Shown: positions 15,769 through 25,586, numbered from the stretch's first letter. The stretch is DNA of 64,000 bases from Bacillaceae bacterium (GCA_017656255.1 JACDOE010000001.1:1057205-1121204), one strand, 5' to 3'. Numbers and translations: made by a program. The notes: generated by a model from the sequence alone, not told the origin.

Positions 15769-16512
15769 TTAAACCGCTTTATGGCCCAGATAGGCTTCTC
15801 TGACCTCTTCATCATCGAGCAACTCGCGGGAGGAGCCCTGCTTAACGATCTCTCCCCGCTGAATCACGTAAGCGCGATCCGAAATCTTTAAGGAAGCGAA
15901 TACATTTTGCTCGATTAAAAGCACAGTCGTTCCCAGTTCATCTCGCAACCGCCGGATCAGCTCCAGCACTTCTTTTACGATGATGGGAGCGAGACCAAGA
16001 GAAGGCTCGTCCAGCAAAAGAAGTTTCGGATTGGTCATCAATGCACGGGCGATCGCCAGCATCTGCTGCTGACCACCGGACAGCGTACCGGCCAGCTGGC
16101 TCTCACGCTCTTTTAATATAGGAAATAATTCATACATTTTTTCGATTTCTTCGTCAACTTTGTTTTTTCCCGTCTTCTTGTAATGGTGATAGGCGCCGAG
16201 AATGAGGTTATCTTTTACCGACAGAGTGCCGAAGATCTGACGGTGCTCCGGTACATGCCCGATTCCCAGCGTCACGATTTTCTCAGGCTGGTAGCGGGTA
16301 ATTTCTTCCCCTTTGAACGTGACTTTTCCTTTGCGGGGGGAAATTAACCCGGACACCGTATGAAGCAATGTGGTTTTTCCGGCTCCGTTGGCTCCCAGTA
16401 ACGCCACAACTTCACCTTCATGAACTTCAAGAGAGACACCGGCCAGGGCCTGTATCTGATCATAATAAACCTGCAAATCCTCCACTTGAAGCATCGGCTG
16501 TGTACTCAACAT
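15769..16512 (-). CDS. livF: ABC transporter ATP-binding protein, LivF type
   Basis: A 247-residue ATPase with Walker A GANGAGKTT, signature LSGGQQQMLAIARAL and Walker B LLLLDEP, in the short LivF form. I start it at the ATG at 16510-16512 because AAAGGGGGG lies just upstream; a longer in-frame start would sit inside livG. Together with LivG it powers import through LivHM. The gap to livG is 10 bases. Confidence 0.93.
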   Translation of the reverse strand: MLSTQPMLQVEDLQVYYDQIQALAGVSLEVHEGEVVALLGANGAGKTTLLHTVSGLISPRKGKVTFKGEEITRYQPEKIVTLGIGHVPEHRQIFGTLSVKDNLILGAYHHYKKTGKNKVDEEIEKMYELFPILKERESQLAGTLSGGQQQMLAIARALMTNPKLLLLDEPSLGLAPIIVKEVLELIRRLRDELGTTVLLIEQNVFASLKISDRAYVIQRGEIVKQGSSRELLDDEEVREAYLGHKAV

Positions 16513-16522
16513 TTTCCCCCCT

Positions 16523-17311
16523 TTAGGACCCGACCTGATCTTCTTCGATTTCCGCACCGAGATAGGCGGATATTACTTTCGGATCGTTCTGTACTTCGGA
16601 AGGGGTTCCTTCAGCAATTTTCTCCCCTTGATCCAGTACAATAACACGATCCGAGATGGTCATGACCAGGTCCATATCATGTTCAACGACGAATACCGAG
16701 ATGCCCTGATCCCTGATTTTAAGGATCAAATCGGTCATTTCTCTGGTTTCAATATGATTCAATCCTGCCGCTATCTCATCCAACAATAATAATGATGGCT
16801 TCGTGGCAAGGGCTCTGGCCAACTCCAGAAGCCGCTGTTTTCCGAGCGGCAGACTGCCGGCTGAAACATCTGCCAGATCTTGAATTCCGGTAAATTCCAG
16901 CATTTCCATAGCAGTCTGCTGAATCGTTTTTTCTTCTTTCAACAATCGCGGAAGACGAAACGCTGCACTCACAAAGCCGGATCGGGTACGGACATGCTGT
17001 CCGATCATGACATTTTCCAGAACTGTCATGTTTTTAAACACTTGCAAGTTTTGAAATGTTCTGGAAATGCCGAGAGAAGCTACTTGATACGGTGCCAGAT
17101 GATCAATGCGGTGTTCTTTAAAATAAATCCGACCGCTGGTCGGCGGAAAAACAGCCGAACACATATTAAACATGGTACTCTTTCCGGCACCGTTCGGACC
17201 GATCAGGCCGATAATTTCACCTTCGTTGATTGTGAAAGAAACTTCGTTGGCCGCTACAACACCGCCGAATTGTTTCGTCACATTTTCTGCTCTTAAGATG
17301 GAAGTAGACAT
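16523..17311 (-). CDS. livG: ABC transporter ATP-binding protein, LivG type
   Basis: A 262-residue ATPase with Walker A GPNGAGKST, the LivG-type insert QNLQVFKNMTVLENVMIGQH, and Walker B LLLLDEIAAGLN. The signature motif is SLPLGKQRLLELARAL, with PLGK in place of the canonical SGGQ as is usual in LivG proteins. It is the partner of LivF. It lies 12 bases downstream of livM. Confidence 0.93.
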   Translation of the reverse strand: MSTSILRAENVTKQFGGVVAANEVSFTINEGEIIGLIGPNGAGKSTMFNMCSAVFPPTSGRIYFKEHRIDHLAPYQVASLGISRTFQNLQVFKNMTVLENVMIGQHVRTRSGFVSAAFRLPRLLKEEKTIQQTAMEMLEFTGIQDLADVSAGSLPLGKQRLLELARALATKPSLLLLDEIAAGLNHIETREMTDLILKIRDQGISVFVVEHDMDLVMTISDRVIVLDQGEKIAEGTPSEVQNDPKVISAYLGAEIEEDQVGS

Positions 17312-17323
17312 AGCTCCTCCTTT

Positions 17324-18325
17324 TTATGCCGCTTGATTCTCTTGAACCGTGGATTGGTCTGATTTCCGCTTCTGCCATGCTGAAACCAGCGTCGGAAACA
17401 GTCCTCTGGGCATGAATATCACCACACCCATCAAAATCGCACCGAAGATCACATATTCAAATTCACTGGTAATAAACGTAAAATGTTCACCCAGTGTTTG
17501 CACAAACAGTTTGATTAACTGCACCAGTATGGTTCCCAGTACGGCCCCCCAGACACTGGTCATGCCGCCCAGGACCACCATTGTTACAAAAAGAATCGAG
17601 GCATCCAGTCCGAATGATCCGGGATTGATACTGTAGTTCATATGGGTAAATAAAAACCCGGCCAATCCAGCAAATACGGCACTCAGAATGAATACCTGCA
17701 TTTTATATTTACCTGTATCGACACCCATCGCGTTGGACGCAATTTCACTTCCATGAATGGAACGAAGTGCCCGTCCGACCCGAGAATGGATAATATTCAA
17801 CGCGATTAAAATAACCAGCAGGGCAAAAAACCAGGTGAGATAGTAATAACTGATCCCGGGTTTAAAGGCAAATCCGAACAGTTCCAGTTTCGGAATACCG
17901 TACAAACCCGACGCCCCTTTCGTTACTGATTTCCACTCAACAAGCACGGCATGCACGATGATTCCGAATGCCAGTGTGGCCATCGCCAGATAATAACCAC
18001 TTAACCTGGACATGGTATGTCCCATAATATAGGCCAGCACCGCCGGAATCAGCAGTGAAAAGATCAGGGCAATCCAGGGACTGAGATCGTACTGAGTCGT
18101 TAATACTGCCGATGTGTACGCTCCGATCCCGAAAAAAGCCGCCTGACCGAGTGATATCTGACCGGCGTACCCCATCAATAATCCGAGTCCGACCGTCAGA
18201 ATCGTGTAAATACCAGCAAAAGTCAAAATACTAATATGATAGGATTGCGTTAAAATCAGCGGCAAAACGAGGACCAGTACGAGAAATCCGAGATAGCCAT
18301 ACCATCTTTTGTCCAACTTCTTCAT
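17324..18325 (-). CDS. livM: ABC transporter permease, LivM type
   Basis: A 333-residue permease with about ten membrane segments. It carries the family stretches GLLMGYAGQISLGQAAFFGIGAY and the coupling-helix region RSIHGSEIASNAMGVDTGKYK. It forms the channel with LivH. ATG start; three bases lie between the livH stop and this start. The polar C-terminal tail is normal. Confidence 0.93.
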   Translation of the reverse strand: MKKLDKRWYGYLGFLVLVLVLPLILTQSYHISILTFAGIYTILTVGLGLLMGYAGQISLGQAAFFGIGAYTSAVLTTQYDLSPWIALIFSLLIPAVLAYIMGHTMSRLSGYYLAMATLAFGIIVHAVLVEWKSVTKGASGLYGIPKLELFGFAFKPGISYYYLTWFFALLVILIALNIIHSRVGRALRSIHGSEIASNAMGVDTGKYKMQVFILSAVFAGLAGFLFTHMNYSINPGSFGLDASILFVTMVVLGGMTSVWGAVLGTILVQLIKLFVQTLGEHFTFITSEFEYVIFGAILMGVVIFMPRGLFPTLVSAWQKRKSDQSTVQENQAA

Positions 18326-18328
18326 GCT

Positions 18329-19207
18329 TTACAGCCCTCCTTTGCCGACACTTTTTTCCCCGAGAATACCACTGGGACGAATCAACAGGATAAGCAGAAC
18401 GACGCCAAAGGCAATCGCATCTTTCAGACCGGAGTCGATCAGTCCGGCTCCCAGCGATTCAACCAGTCCGATGGTCAGTCCGCCGATAACCGCTCCAGGT
18501 GAACTTCCGAGTCCCCCGAAAATGGCCGCAGAAAACCCTTTCACTCCCAGCATTAAACCAACATCAAATGACGGGTAGAGAATCGGGGCGATAGCCATAC
18601 CGGCGAGAGCACCGATCGCTGCACTCAATCCAAAGGAGAGAAGTGACATTCTGGCAGGACTGATACCGAGGAGTCTGGCTGCCAGGGGGTTAGCGGAGCA
18701 CGCTTGAAAGCCCTTACCAATAACCGTTTTCTCAACGAGGAAATAGAGACCAAGAACGACAACCAGCATGATTAGCATAACCCATAAACTCTGTGGTGTA
18801 ACGGATGCTCCTGCAAATTGAATGGGGTCATTGCTTGTAAAAGGTTCAACTTTTTTCGGGGTTTTACCCCAGATCATGCTTGCGATACCCCGGATAAAGA
18901 TAGAAGCTCCGATCGTTAAAATAATGAGGCTCAGGGCATCCGCCCCTTTGGCGGGGCGGATGACGATGCGCTCAAGCAGCATCCCGAACACCATCACAAG
19001 AGGTATGGTCAGGAAAAAAGCGATCCAGTAAGGCAAACCGGCTGCTGAGAGGGTATACATCAGCATACCTCCCAGCATCACGAATTCACCCTGAGCCAGA
19101 TTAATCACTTTGGTTACGCTATAGATCGTCACAAAGCCGAGCGCAACAATCGCGTAGATGCTGCCTGTCGTCAGTCCGGTTACAATGTACTGCAGCAGTT
19201 CGCTCAT
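18329..19207 (-). CDS. livH: ABC transporter permease, LivH type
   Basis: A 292-residue permease with about eight membrane segments (TGLTTGSIYAIVALGFVTIYSVTKVINLAQGEFVMLGG, and LLGISPARMSLLSFGLSAAIGALAG). I start it at the ATG at 19205-19207 because GGAGGGATTTC directly precedes it; the in-frame ATG five codons earlier lies upstream of that site. It is the first transporter gene after paaK, 49 bases away, so the paaK enzyme and the transporter are expressed together. Confidence 0.92.
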   Translation of the reverse strand: MSELLQYIVTGLTTGSIYAIVALGFVTIYSVTKVINLAQGEFVMLGGMLMYTLSAAGLPYWIAFFLTIPLVMVFGMLLERIVIRPAKGADALSLIILTIGASIFIRGIASMIWGKTPKKVEPFTSNDPIQFAGASVTPQSLWVMLIMLVVVLGLYFLVEKTVIGKGFQACSANPLAARLLGISPARMSLLSFGLSAAIGALAGMAIAPILYPSFDVGLMLGVKGFSAAIFGGLGSSPGAVIGGLTIGLVESLGAGLIDSGLKDAIAFGVVLLILLIRPSGILGEKSVGKGGL

Positions 19208-19256
19208 GAAATCCCTCCACACCTGTTCAATCAGGTCAATTCTCTAGTTTCTTTAT

Positions 19257-20582
19257 TTATTGATTCCGTTTGTCTACGACACGCACGGCTTTTCCTTCAC
19301 TGCGAGGAATACTTCCCGGTTCCATGATCCTGATTCCGGTCGTCACATTCAAGGTATCACGGATGATTTTGGACAACTTACCCTGTAATTTGAGCAGGGC
19401 AGAATGTTCCGGATCAAACTTCGGCATATCCAGGCCGGCCAGGAATTTTTCCTCGACTTCAACCTGAAGTTCTACTTTATCCAGCGGACCTTCTTTGGTT
19501 ACAACCAGCTGATAATGAGGTGCCAGTTCAGATACGGTCAAAAGCGGTTCCTCAATCTCAAGCGGGAATACATTGACACCGCGGATAATCAGCATGTCAT
19601 CATAACGCCCTTTGATGCGGGACATTCTGATGGTCGTACGTCCACACTTACAGGGTTCCGGATTAAGCGATGCAATATCTCCTGTACGATAACGGATAAC
19701 CGGGAATGCTTCTTTGGTCAAACTGGTGAAGACCAGTTCTCCTTCTTCCCCATAATCCAGTTTTTCACCGGTTTTCGGATCGATGATTTCGGCGATAAAA
19801 TTATCATCCTGAATATGAAGTCCGTCCTGAGCTTCGTGACACTCAATGGAAACCCCGGGGCCAAGCACCTCACTCAAGCCATAGATATCGATGGCTTTCA
19901 AGTTCAGTTTTTCTTCGAGAGTAGCTCTCATTTCTTCAGACCAGGGTTCCGCACCGAAAATACCGTATTCCATCGAAGTTTCACGGGGATCAAGACCCAT
20001 TTTTTCCATTGTTTCCGCAATGTTTAAGATATAGGAAGGTGTTCCTGCAATTCCTCTCGGTTGGAAATCTTGAATCAGGGTAATCTGGCGAGGTGTGTTT
20101 CCTCCGGACACAGGAGTTGTGGTGCATCCGAGACGCTCGGCACCATAGTGGAGACCCAGACCTCCTGTAAACAGTCCGTAGCCATAAGCGTTGTGGAACA
20201 TATCTCCGGGTTGTCCGCCGGCTGCCGCAATACTGCGGGCTACCAGTTCAGACCACATGTCAAGGTCATTACGGGTATATCCAACGATGGTCGGCTTTCC
20301 TTTTGTTCCGGAAGAACCGTGAATACGGACGACATCTTTCATCTCTGCGGCAAACAGTCCGAACGGATAGTTGTCGCGAAGATCCTGTTTTTTGGTGAAA
20401 GGCAGTTTCTGCAGGTCATCAAGACTCTTAACGTCTTCCGGCTTCACGCCAGCCTCATCAAATTTCTGACGATAAAAAGGGACATTTTCATACACCCTTT
20501 TTGCCGTCTCTTGCAACCTTGACAGTTGCAGTTTCTCCTTCTCTGATTTCTCCATCTGCTCCATTTCAGGATTAAAAATCAC
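19257..20582 (-). CDS. paaK: Phenylacetate-CoA ligase
   Basis: A 441-residue AMP-forming ligase of the PaaK family, activating phenylacetate (or a related aryl or acyl acid) to its CoA thioester. It has [17 protein letters not shown] (phosphate loop), [24 protein letters not shown] and [21 protein letters not shown]. The start is the GTG at 20580-20582, giving the family-typical [10 protein letters not shown] and placed 7 bases after a G-rich ribosome site; longer extensions are unlikely. It is the first gene of a unit with livHMGFJ behind a near-consensus promoter. Confidence 0.93.
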   Translation of the reverse strand: MIFNPEMEQMEKSEKEKLQLSRLQETAKRVYENVPFYRQKFDEAGVKPEDVKSLDDLQKLPFTKKQDLRDNYPFGLFAAEMKDVVRIHGSSGTKGKPTIVGYTRNDLDMWSELVARSIAAAGGQPGDMFHNAYGYGLFTGGLGLHYGAERLGCTTTPVSGGNTPRQITLIQDFQPRGIAGTPSYILNIAETMEKMGLDPRETSMEYGIFGAEPWSEEMRATLEEKLNLKAIDIYGLSEVLGPGVSIECHEAQDGLHIQDDNFIAEIIDPKTGEKLDYGEEGELVFTSLTKEAFPVIRYRTGDIASLNPEPCKCGRTTIRMSRIKGRYDDMLIIRGVNVFPLEIEEPLLTVSELAPHYQLVVTKEGPLDKVELQVEVEEKFLAGLDMPKFDPEHSALLKLQGKLSKIIRDTLNVTTGIRIMEPGSIPRSEGKAVRVVDKRNQ

Positions 20583-20689
20583 AGCATGTCCCCCCCAAAA
20601 AAATAATTCATTTTGACATAATTCCACATTTGTTCTACAAAAAATTTCACAAATATGACACAAAATCCGTTTTGCGTTTTTACAACGTA

Positions 20690-20718
20690 ATTATAATTTT
20701 TCACACACCATCAGTCAA
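20690..20718 (-). promoter_or_regulatory. SigA promoter of the paaK-liv operon
   Basis: TTGACT, 17-base spacer, TATAAT on the minus strand, 108 bases before the paaK GTG. Confidence 0.8.
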
Positions 20719-20736
20719 TAATTTTCTGAAATTATT
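20717..20736. promoter_or_regulatory. Inverted repeat touching the paaK -35 element: candidate operator
   Basis: AATAATTT-TCTG-AAATTATT is a perfect 8-bp inverted repeat that overlaps the last bases of the -35 box of the paaK promoter. TetR-type repressors control many paa operons, but no regulator gene is in this window. Confidence 0.4.
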
Positions 20737-20786
20737 TAATGGCAGCGAGGGTTGGAAAGTTTTAAATGTTAAAAATTCAAACGTTT

Positions 20787-21203
20787 TCAATCGGCATTGG
20801 CGAAAAATTCTTTTTTGCGATAGACCACACCTTCGGCCAGCGCAACCAGTTCTTCTTTCTGGTTCAGGATCTCGATGCGATACAGCCCGATGCGGTTTGA
20901 CTTTTTCTCTTCTGTCGCTACGGCTGTCAATCGGTCACCGGTAAAACCGGGAGCCATATACGTAATATTCATATTCAATCCAACTGCCGTCTGGCCGTGG
21001 GAATTGCTGGCCACCGCAAACGCGGCATCAGCCAGAGAGAAAATAACGCCTCCATTGGCTGCACCATGAAAGTTGAGCATGTGTTCCTTGACTTCCATGG
21101 TCAGCCGGGCAGTGCCCGGCCCCACTTCAATCAATTCCATGCCCAGGAATTTGGCATACGGATCCTGACTCACTTTTTCTTTAATCTGATCATTGACGGA
21201 CAA
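20787..21203 (-). CDS. paaI: Hotdog-fold acyl-CoA thioesterase, PaaI family
   Basis: A 138-residue hotdog thioesterase. The PaaI signature is NFHGAANGGVIFSLADAAFAVASNSHG, with the usual catalytic Asp in LADAAF. PaaI releases stalled CoA esters during phenylacetate breakdown. The start is TTG with GGGAGG nine bases upstream. It follows the thiolase by 46 bases and precedes the paaK promoter by 68 bases, ending the paaH-paaJ-paaI part. Confidence 0.9.
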   Translation of the reverse strand: MSVNDQIKEKVSQDPYAKFLGMELIEVGPGTARLTMEVKEHMLNFHGAANGGVIFSLADAAFAVASNSHGQTAVGLNMNITYMAPGFTGDRLTAVATEEKKSNRIGLYRIEILNQKEELVALAEGVVYRKKEFFANAD

Positions 21204-21249
21204 TGGAAAAAACCTCCCGATTTAACATAGAAGTACCCTAATGCGATTC

Positions 21250-22452
21250 CTAGTCCAGTCTTTCAACCAGTGTCGCAATTCCCTGTCCGACTCCGATACA
21301 CATGGTAGCCAGTCCTTTTTTCACTTCTCTGCGTTTCATTTCATGAAGAAGTGTCGTCAGAATACGGGCTCCACTGGCTCCGAGCGGATGACCCAGGGCA
21401 ATCGCGCCTCCGTTGACATTCACAATGTCATGATTAAGCCCCAGTTCACGGATACACTGCAGGGACTGGGATGCAAACGCCTCATTAAGCTCGACAAGAT
21501 CAAGATCATCCACTGTCCATCCCGCTCTTTTCAGCGCTTTGCGGCTGGCTCCGATCGGACCGAGTCCCATCACATCCGGTTCTACCCCATGGATCGCCGA
21601 TGTGATGTAACGAGCGAGCGGTTTGAGTCCAAGTTCTTTCGCCTTGTCCGCACTCATCATCAAGAGAACGGATGCACCGTCATTGACACCGGATGCGTTT
21701 CCTGCCGTGACGGAACCCCCTTCAAAAAGCGGACGAAGCTTGGCCAGCTTTTCCGGTGTGGTATCGGGGCGCGGATGTTCGTCTGTATCGACAACCGTCT
21801 GATTCCCTTTGCGGTCTTCGACTGTCACCGGAATGATTTCATCGTTAAATACACCAGATTCCATTGCCTTTTTGGTACGCATCTGGCTTTCATAAGCAAA
21901 TGCGTCCTGTTCTTCCCGGGAAATGTTATAACGGTCTGCTACATTTTGGGCCGTTCCCGGCATGCTGGTTGACCCATACATGTCATCCAGCTTCGGGTTG
22001 ATAAATCGCCATCCGATGGTCGTGTCATACATTTTAAGGTCTCCACGCGGAAATTCCGATTCGGCTTTCCCCATGACAAACGGAGCCCGTGTCATACTCT
22101 CTGTACCGCCGGCGAGAAAAATATCTCCCTCACCGATGGCAATAGCTCTGGCTGCATAGTTAACCGCATCCAGCCCTGAACCGCAGAGGCGATTGATCGT
22201 GGTTCCGCCAACTTCCAGCGGAAGTCCGGCCAGAAGCGCAGCCATTCTCGCCACGTTCCGGTTGTCTTCCCCTGCCTGATTGGCACATCCAAGGACAACA
22301 TCTTCCACTTCTTCTGCCGGTACGTCCGGGTTACGTTCCATAATCGCCTTGATGACATGGGCAGCCATATCATCGGGACGAACAGATTTGAGCGCCCCTT
22401 TGTAACGACCGATCGGTGTGCGAACGGCATCAACAATGACAACTTCTTTCAT
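21250..22452 (-). CDS. Thiolase, PaaJ/PcaF-like (3-oxoadipyl-CoA or acetyl-CoA acyltransferase)
   Basis: A 400-residue thiolase cleaving 3-oxoacyl-CoA with CoA. Catalytic residues are in [11 protein letters not shown] (C90), [16 protein letters not shown] (His near 356) and CIGVGQG (Cys near 386). The stretch [21 protein letters not shown] is typical of the PaaJ/PcaF group, which handles 3-oxoadipyl-CoA. That fits the neighbouring paaK, paaI and dehydrogenase genes, although general beta-oxidation thiolases can look alike. The gap to the dehydrogenase is 22 bases. Confidence 0.9.
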   Translation of the reverse strand: MKEVVIVDAVRTPIGRYKGALKSVRPDDMAAHVIKAIMERNPDVPAEEVEDVVLGCANQAGEDNRNVARMAALLAGLPLEVGGTTINRLCGSGLDAVNYAARAIAIGEGDIFLAGGTESMTRAPFVMGKAESEFPRGDLKMYDTTIGWRFINPKLDDMYGSTSMPGTAQNVADRYNISREEQDAFAYESQMRTKKAMESGVFNDEIIPVTVEDRKGNQTVVDTDEHPRPDTTPEKLAKLRPLFEGGSVTAGNASGVNDGASVLLMMSADKAKELGLKPLARYITSAIHGVEPDVMGLGPIGASRKALKRAGWTVDDLDLVELNEAFASQSLQCIRELGLNHDIVNVNGGAIALGHPLGASGARILTTLLHEMKRREVKKGLATMCIGVGQGIATLVERLD

Positions 22453-22474
22453 GCCCTTTTCTCCTCCCTTTTAT

Positions 22475-23332
22475 CTATTCACGGTCACTGTAATCGTAAA
22501 CGCCTCTTCCTGTTTTTCGGCCAAGTCGACCGGATTTCACATATTTGACCAGCAAGGGACAGGGACGATATTTTTCCCCGAGGGTTTTATGCAGATATTC
22601 CAGGTTATTGAGTCGGGCATCCAGACCGACAAGATCCGCCAGTTCGAAAGGACCCATCGGATAATTCAGTCCCAGCTTGATCGCCTTGTCAATTTCCTCC
22701 GGCGTTCCGACACCTTCCATCAGCATGTAGAATGCCTCGTTTCCAACCAGGGCGCTGATCCGGCTGGTTACAAATCCAGGGAACTCGTTGACGACAACGG
22801 TTTCTTTCCCCATTTGTTCAGCCACCTGACGAATTGCCTCAGCCGTTTCATCACTGGTTTCCAGACCACGGACAATCTCAACCAGTTTCATTTTGTGTAC
22901 CGGATTAAAAAAGTGCATCGCAATCACTTTATCCGGACGATTGGTGTAAGAGCCGATTTCAGTCGGACTCATCGTGGACGTATTGGTTGCCAGCAGGCAG
23001 TGTTCGGGTGCATACTTATCCAGCGTTTCAAATACCTGCTTTTTGATGCTGATTTTTTCCGGTACGGCCTCGATGACGATATCAGCCTGTTTGGCCGCTT
23101 CTTCAAGGCTTTGTTCATATTGAAGACGCGCTTTGGCAGCCTCTGCATCTTCCACACTGATTTTGTTGCGATCGATTCCTTTTTGAAAAATAGCGTTAAT
23201 TTCCTGACGGGCACTTGCCAGTGCGTCTTCATTAACGTCGATCACTTTGGTATTAAAACCTCCGACAGCACCGACATAGGCGATACCTCGTCCCATCACG
23301 CCGCTTCCTACTACGACTAGATTTTTAATCAA
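22475..23332 (-). CDS. 3-hydroxyacyl-CoA dehydrogenase, PaaH/Hbd-like
   Basis: A 285-residue NAD-dependent dehydrogenase. It has the dinucleotide fold VVVGSGVMGRGIA at the N-terminus, ATNTSTMSPTEIG, and the catalytic HFFNPVHKMKLVEIVRG with downstream NEFPGFVTSRI. It oxidises 3-hydroxyacyl-CoA to the 3-oxo form, the step before the thiolase. I start it at the TTG at 23330-23332, nine bases after GGGGGG; an in-frame ATG seven codons earlier spans the ribosome site itself. It heads the paaH-paaJ-paaI part. PaaH versus butyryl-type Hbd cannot be settled here. Confidence 0.88.
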   Translation of the reverse strand: MIKNLVVVGSGVMGRGIAYVGAVGGFNTKVIDVNEDALASARQEINAIFQKGIDRNKISVEDAEAAKARLQYEQSLEEAAKQADIVIEAVPEKISIKKQVFETLDKYAPEHCLLATNTSTMSPTEIGSYTNRPDKVIAMHFFNPVHKMKLVEIVRGLETSDETAEAIRQVAEQMGKETVVVNEFPGFVTSRISALVGNEAFYMLMEGVGTPEEIDKAIKLGLNYPMGPFELADLVGLDARLNNLEYLHKTLGEKYRPCPLLVKYVKSGRLGRKTGRGVYDYSDRE

Positions 23333-24111
23333 TGAATCATTCCCCCCTGTCATTTAACCAATATTCATTTTTATGTGACATTAACACCAAACGGATTGAG
23401 CAGTTCAGAGCCTGCAGACATAAGGCCTCCGGTATCAATGTTTCTATCCAGAGTCCGGAAACCGAAACGGATTGCATGCATCCTCCCAACGGATATCAGA
23501 GAAAGGTAAAAAAGGACATATAAAAATAACGATTCCTTGTCCATGGCACTTGCAATCCGATTGAACCGGCCGGTGCCTGTGGTTCTCTGCCGCTGACAGT
23601 CCGTTGTTGGTGTCACTGACTCCTTAACCCACTGATCTTTTCTATCATTCCATGACCACGATACGGGACCGAAATATTTCAGTTTTTTTGCCCTGGCATA
23701 TGTTCAAAAGGCCTTCTGGCAACTGGATGTGCGAAATGAGAGGTGGGATGTGAGGGGCATTGCTTCTCCTGCTTGCTTCTGCTTCACTCAACATCCTTTA
23801 GTACTTATTTAACACGAATATCGCTCCATTGTATGTGGTAAATAGTGGGTGATTCGAACAAAATTTGATTTCATGACATTATTTTAAATTTTCAATCAAT
23901 ATGAAACTGTATAAAAGTACTACGTTTTTCTAACGTGATATTAACAAACTGTCATACTTTTTTCAATCTTTTTTTGTAACTTTTGTCCCCGCTTATCCAC
24001 TGATGAAAGCGGCTTCATCGCCTTCCAACATGGACCGATCAACCGGGATAAAAAATGAATTTTGTTGTCGATTATATTGGGGCTGTTTTGGTAAAATAAA
24101 AGGAGTATTTT
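23333..24111. other. 780-base gap: long leader of the paaH-like unit, no gene supported
   Basis: The gap between the divergent paaH-like gene and the CDF exporter holds one good minus-strand promoter (listed separately), about 600 bases from the paaH-like start. The leader contains a few short frames but none with both a good ribosome site and a recognisable protein. The right part is AT-rich and presumably holds the CDF promoter; a TGGTAAAAT extended -10 lies about 20 bases before the CDF start. Confidence 0.5.
23938..23966 (-). promoter_or_regulatory. SigA promoter toward the paaH-like operon
   Basis: TTGAAA, 17-base spacer, TAATAT on the minus strand. It would give a leader of nearly 600 bases, unusually long. 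Confidence 0.55.
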
Positions 24112-25029
24112 TTGAAATCAGGTGAGTGTATGGTTGAAGAATATCATCATGATCATCCGGAAACGACGCAAGAACGGAAACAGAATCGTCGTTCTCTGAC
24201 CATTGCCTTTTTAATTACAACCGGGTTTATGATAGCAGAAGTGATCGGCGGGATTATCTCCAACAGTCTGGCATTATTGTCCGATGCGCTTCATATGTTA
24301 AGTGATTCCGCTTCTCTCGCTCTCAGCCTGTTTGCGATGTGGGTGGCACAGAAGCCGCCGACGAAACACAAAACCTTCGGCTATTATCGGTTTGAGATTC
24401 TCGCTGCCTTTATTAACGGCGTGACCCTGATTATTATTTCACTCTATATTTATGTCGAAGCTTACCATCGTTTCATGCAACCCCCTGAAGTGGGAAGCAT
24501 CACCATGATAACCATTGCGGTCATCGGCTTACTGGCCAATCTGGTCAGCGCCTGGGTTTTGACCCGCGGACAAACCGAGGAAAATCTCAATATTCGAAGT
24601 GCCTTTCTGCATGTGTTAGGGGATATCCTGGGTTCCGCCGGCGCAATCGTCGCAGGTATTCTGATTCTGACACTGGACTGGCAGGTAGCAGATCCGATTA
24701 TCAGCGCCGTGATTGCCACGCTTGTCCTGATCAGTGGCATTCGTGTCACCCGCGAATCCCTTCATGTGCTGATGGAAGGAACTCCGAAAGACATCGCCCT
24801 GGAAAGCCTGGTTCGCCGGCTAAAAGAAATACCCGGCGTTGTGGAAGTTCACGAGTTACACATCTGGACGATTACGTCGGGCTTCCATTCCCTGAGTTGC
24901 CATATTGAAATTCTGCCGGACAAGGATGATCAGAAAATCCTGAAACAGGCCAAACATATCGTTCAGGAAGAATTCGGAATCTATCATACAACCATTCAGA
25001 TTGAGCGAACCCAAAAACCGGGGACTTAA
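24112..25029 (+). CDS. Cation diffusion facilitator (CzcD-like metal exporter)
   Basis: A 305-residue CDF family exporter for divalent metals such as zinc, driven by proton or potassium exchange. There is a His-rich N-terminus (EEYHHDHPE), six membrane segments, and the paired metal sites LLSDALHMLSDSASL and SAFLHVLGDILGS. The cytoplasmic C-terminal domain follows (VVEVHELHIWTITSGFHSLSCHIEI). The start is TTG with AAAGGAG 6 bases upstream; an ATG at 24130 is the alternative. Metal specificity is not certain. Confidence 0.92.
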   Translation: MKSGECMVEEYHHDHPETTQERKQNRRSLTIAFLITTGFMIAEVIGGIISNSLALLSDALHMLSDSASLALSLFAMWVAQKPPTKHKTFGYYRFEILAAFINGVTLIIISLYIYVEAYHRFMQPPEVGSITMITIAVIGLLANLVSAWVLTRGQTEENLNIRSAFLHVLGDILGSAGAIVAGILILTLDWQVADPIISAVIATLVLISGIRVTRESLHVLMEGTPKDIALESLVRRLKEIPGVVEVHELHIWTITSGFHSLSCHIEILPDKDDQKILKQAKHIVQEEFGIYHTTIQIERTQKPGT

Positions 25030-25042
25030 AAAACGCCGGCTC

Positions 25043-25071
25043 TTCACCCTCAACTGAACTTATATTATCAT
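25043..25071 (+). promoter_or_regulatory. Candidate promoter of the rhodanese lipoprotein gene
   Basis: TTCACC, 17-base spacer, TATCAT; three or four matches to consensus in each box and about 75 bases before the start codon. Confidence 0.35.
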
Positions 25072-25144
25072 AGAGTCAGCACGCTGACATCGCCCTGTTA
25101 CACCCATACTCACCGGTATGTATGTAGCATTGGAGGAGGAGAAC

Positions 25145-25525
25145 ATGAAAAAGATCACCAAATTTATGGTCTTGCCGTTTATCGCATTGCTATTACTTAT
25201 GGCTGGCTGCAGCCAGGAAAACGGATATGATAATGTCAATGTTGAAGAAGCAAAAGAACTGATTGATTCCGGCGAGGTTGTGGTACTTGATGTACGAACT
25301 GAACCTGAATTTGAACAGGGGCATATCCCGGGAGCACAGCTTTATCCGCTTCAACAGATCGACCAGTGGTCCGGGCAACTCGATCCTGACCAGACATATG
25401 TGGTGGTGTGCCGAAGTGGAAACCGAAGTACCCAGGCCAGTGAGTATCTGAGTGAAAAAGGGTTCAAGAACATTTATAATATGACCGGCGGCATGAACGA
25501 GTGGACCTATGAGACAGACAAGTAA
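25145..25525 (+). CDS. Rhodanese-domain lipoprotein
   Basis: A 126-residue single rhodanese domain on the outer face of the membrane. A lipobox signal (LLLLMAGC) covers residues 1-22. The domain runs from about residue 32 and has the active-site loop VVVCRSGNRS with the catalytic Cys and the usual TGGMNEW end. Rhodaneses move sulfane sulfur between thiols. The ATG at 25145 follows GGAGGAGAAC; a longer in-frame start lacks a site. It is a single-gene unit with a terminator. Confidence 0.92.
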   Translation: MKKITKFMVLPFIALLLLMAGCSQENGYDNVNVEEAKELIDSGEVVVLDVRTEPEFEQGHIPGAQLYPLQQIDQWSGQLDPDQTYVVVCRSGNRSTQASEYLSEKGFKNIYNMTGGMNEWTYETDK

Positions 25526-25542
25526 AACGGACTGAGGAATTT

Positions 25543-25569
25543 TACCGGCCCTGAACGGCCGGTTTTTTC
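25543..25569 (+). terminator. Terminator of the rhodanese lipoprotein gene
   Basis: ACCGGCC/GGCCGGT with a 6-base loop and TTTTTTC. Confidence 0.9.
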
Positions 25570-25586
25570 ATTCTTGTTGAAATTCT

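Noticed and set aside
23371-23616. 81-codon minus-strand frame in the paaH-like leader
   Set aside because: AAGGAG lies only three bases before its start codon, and the translation shows no family or convincing composition.
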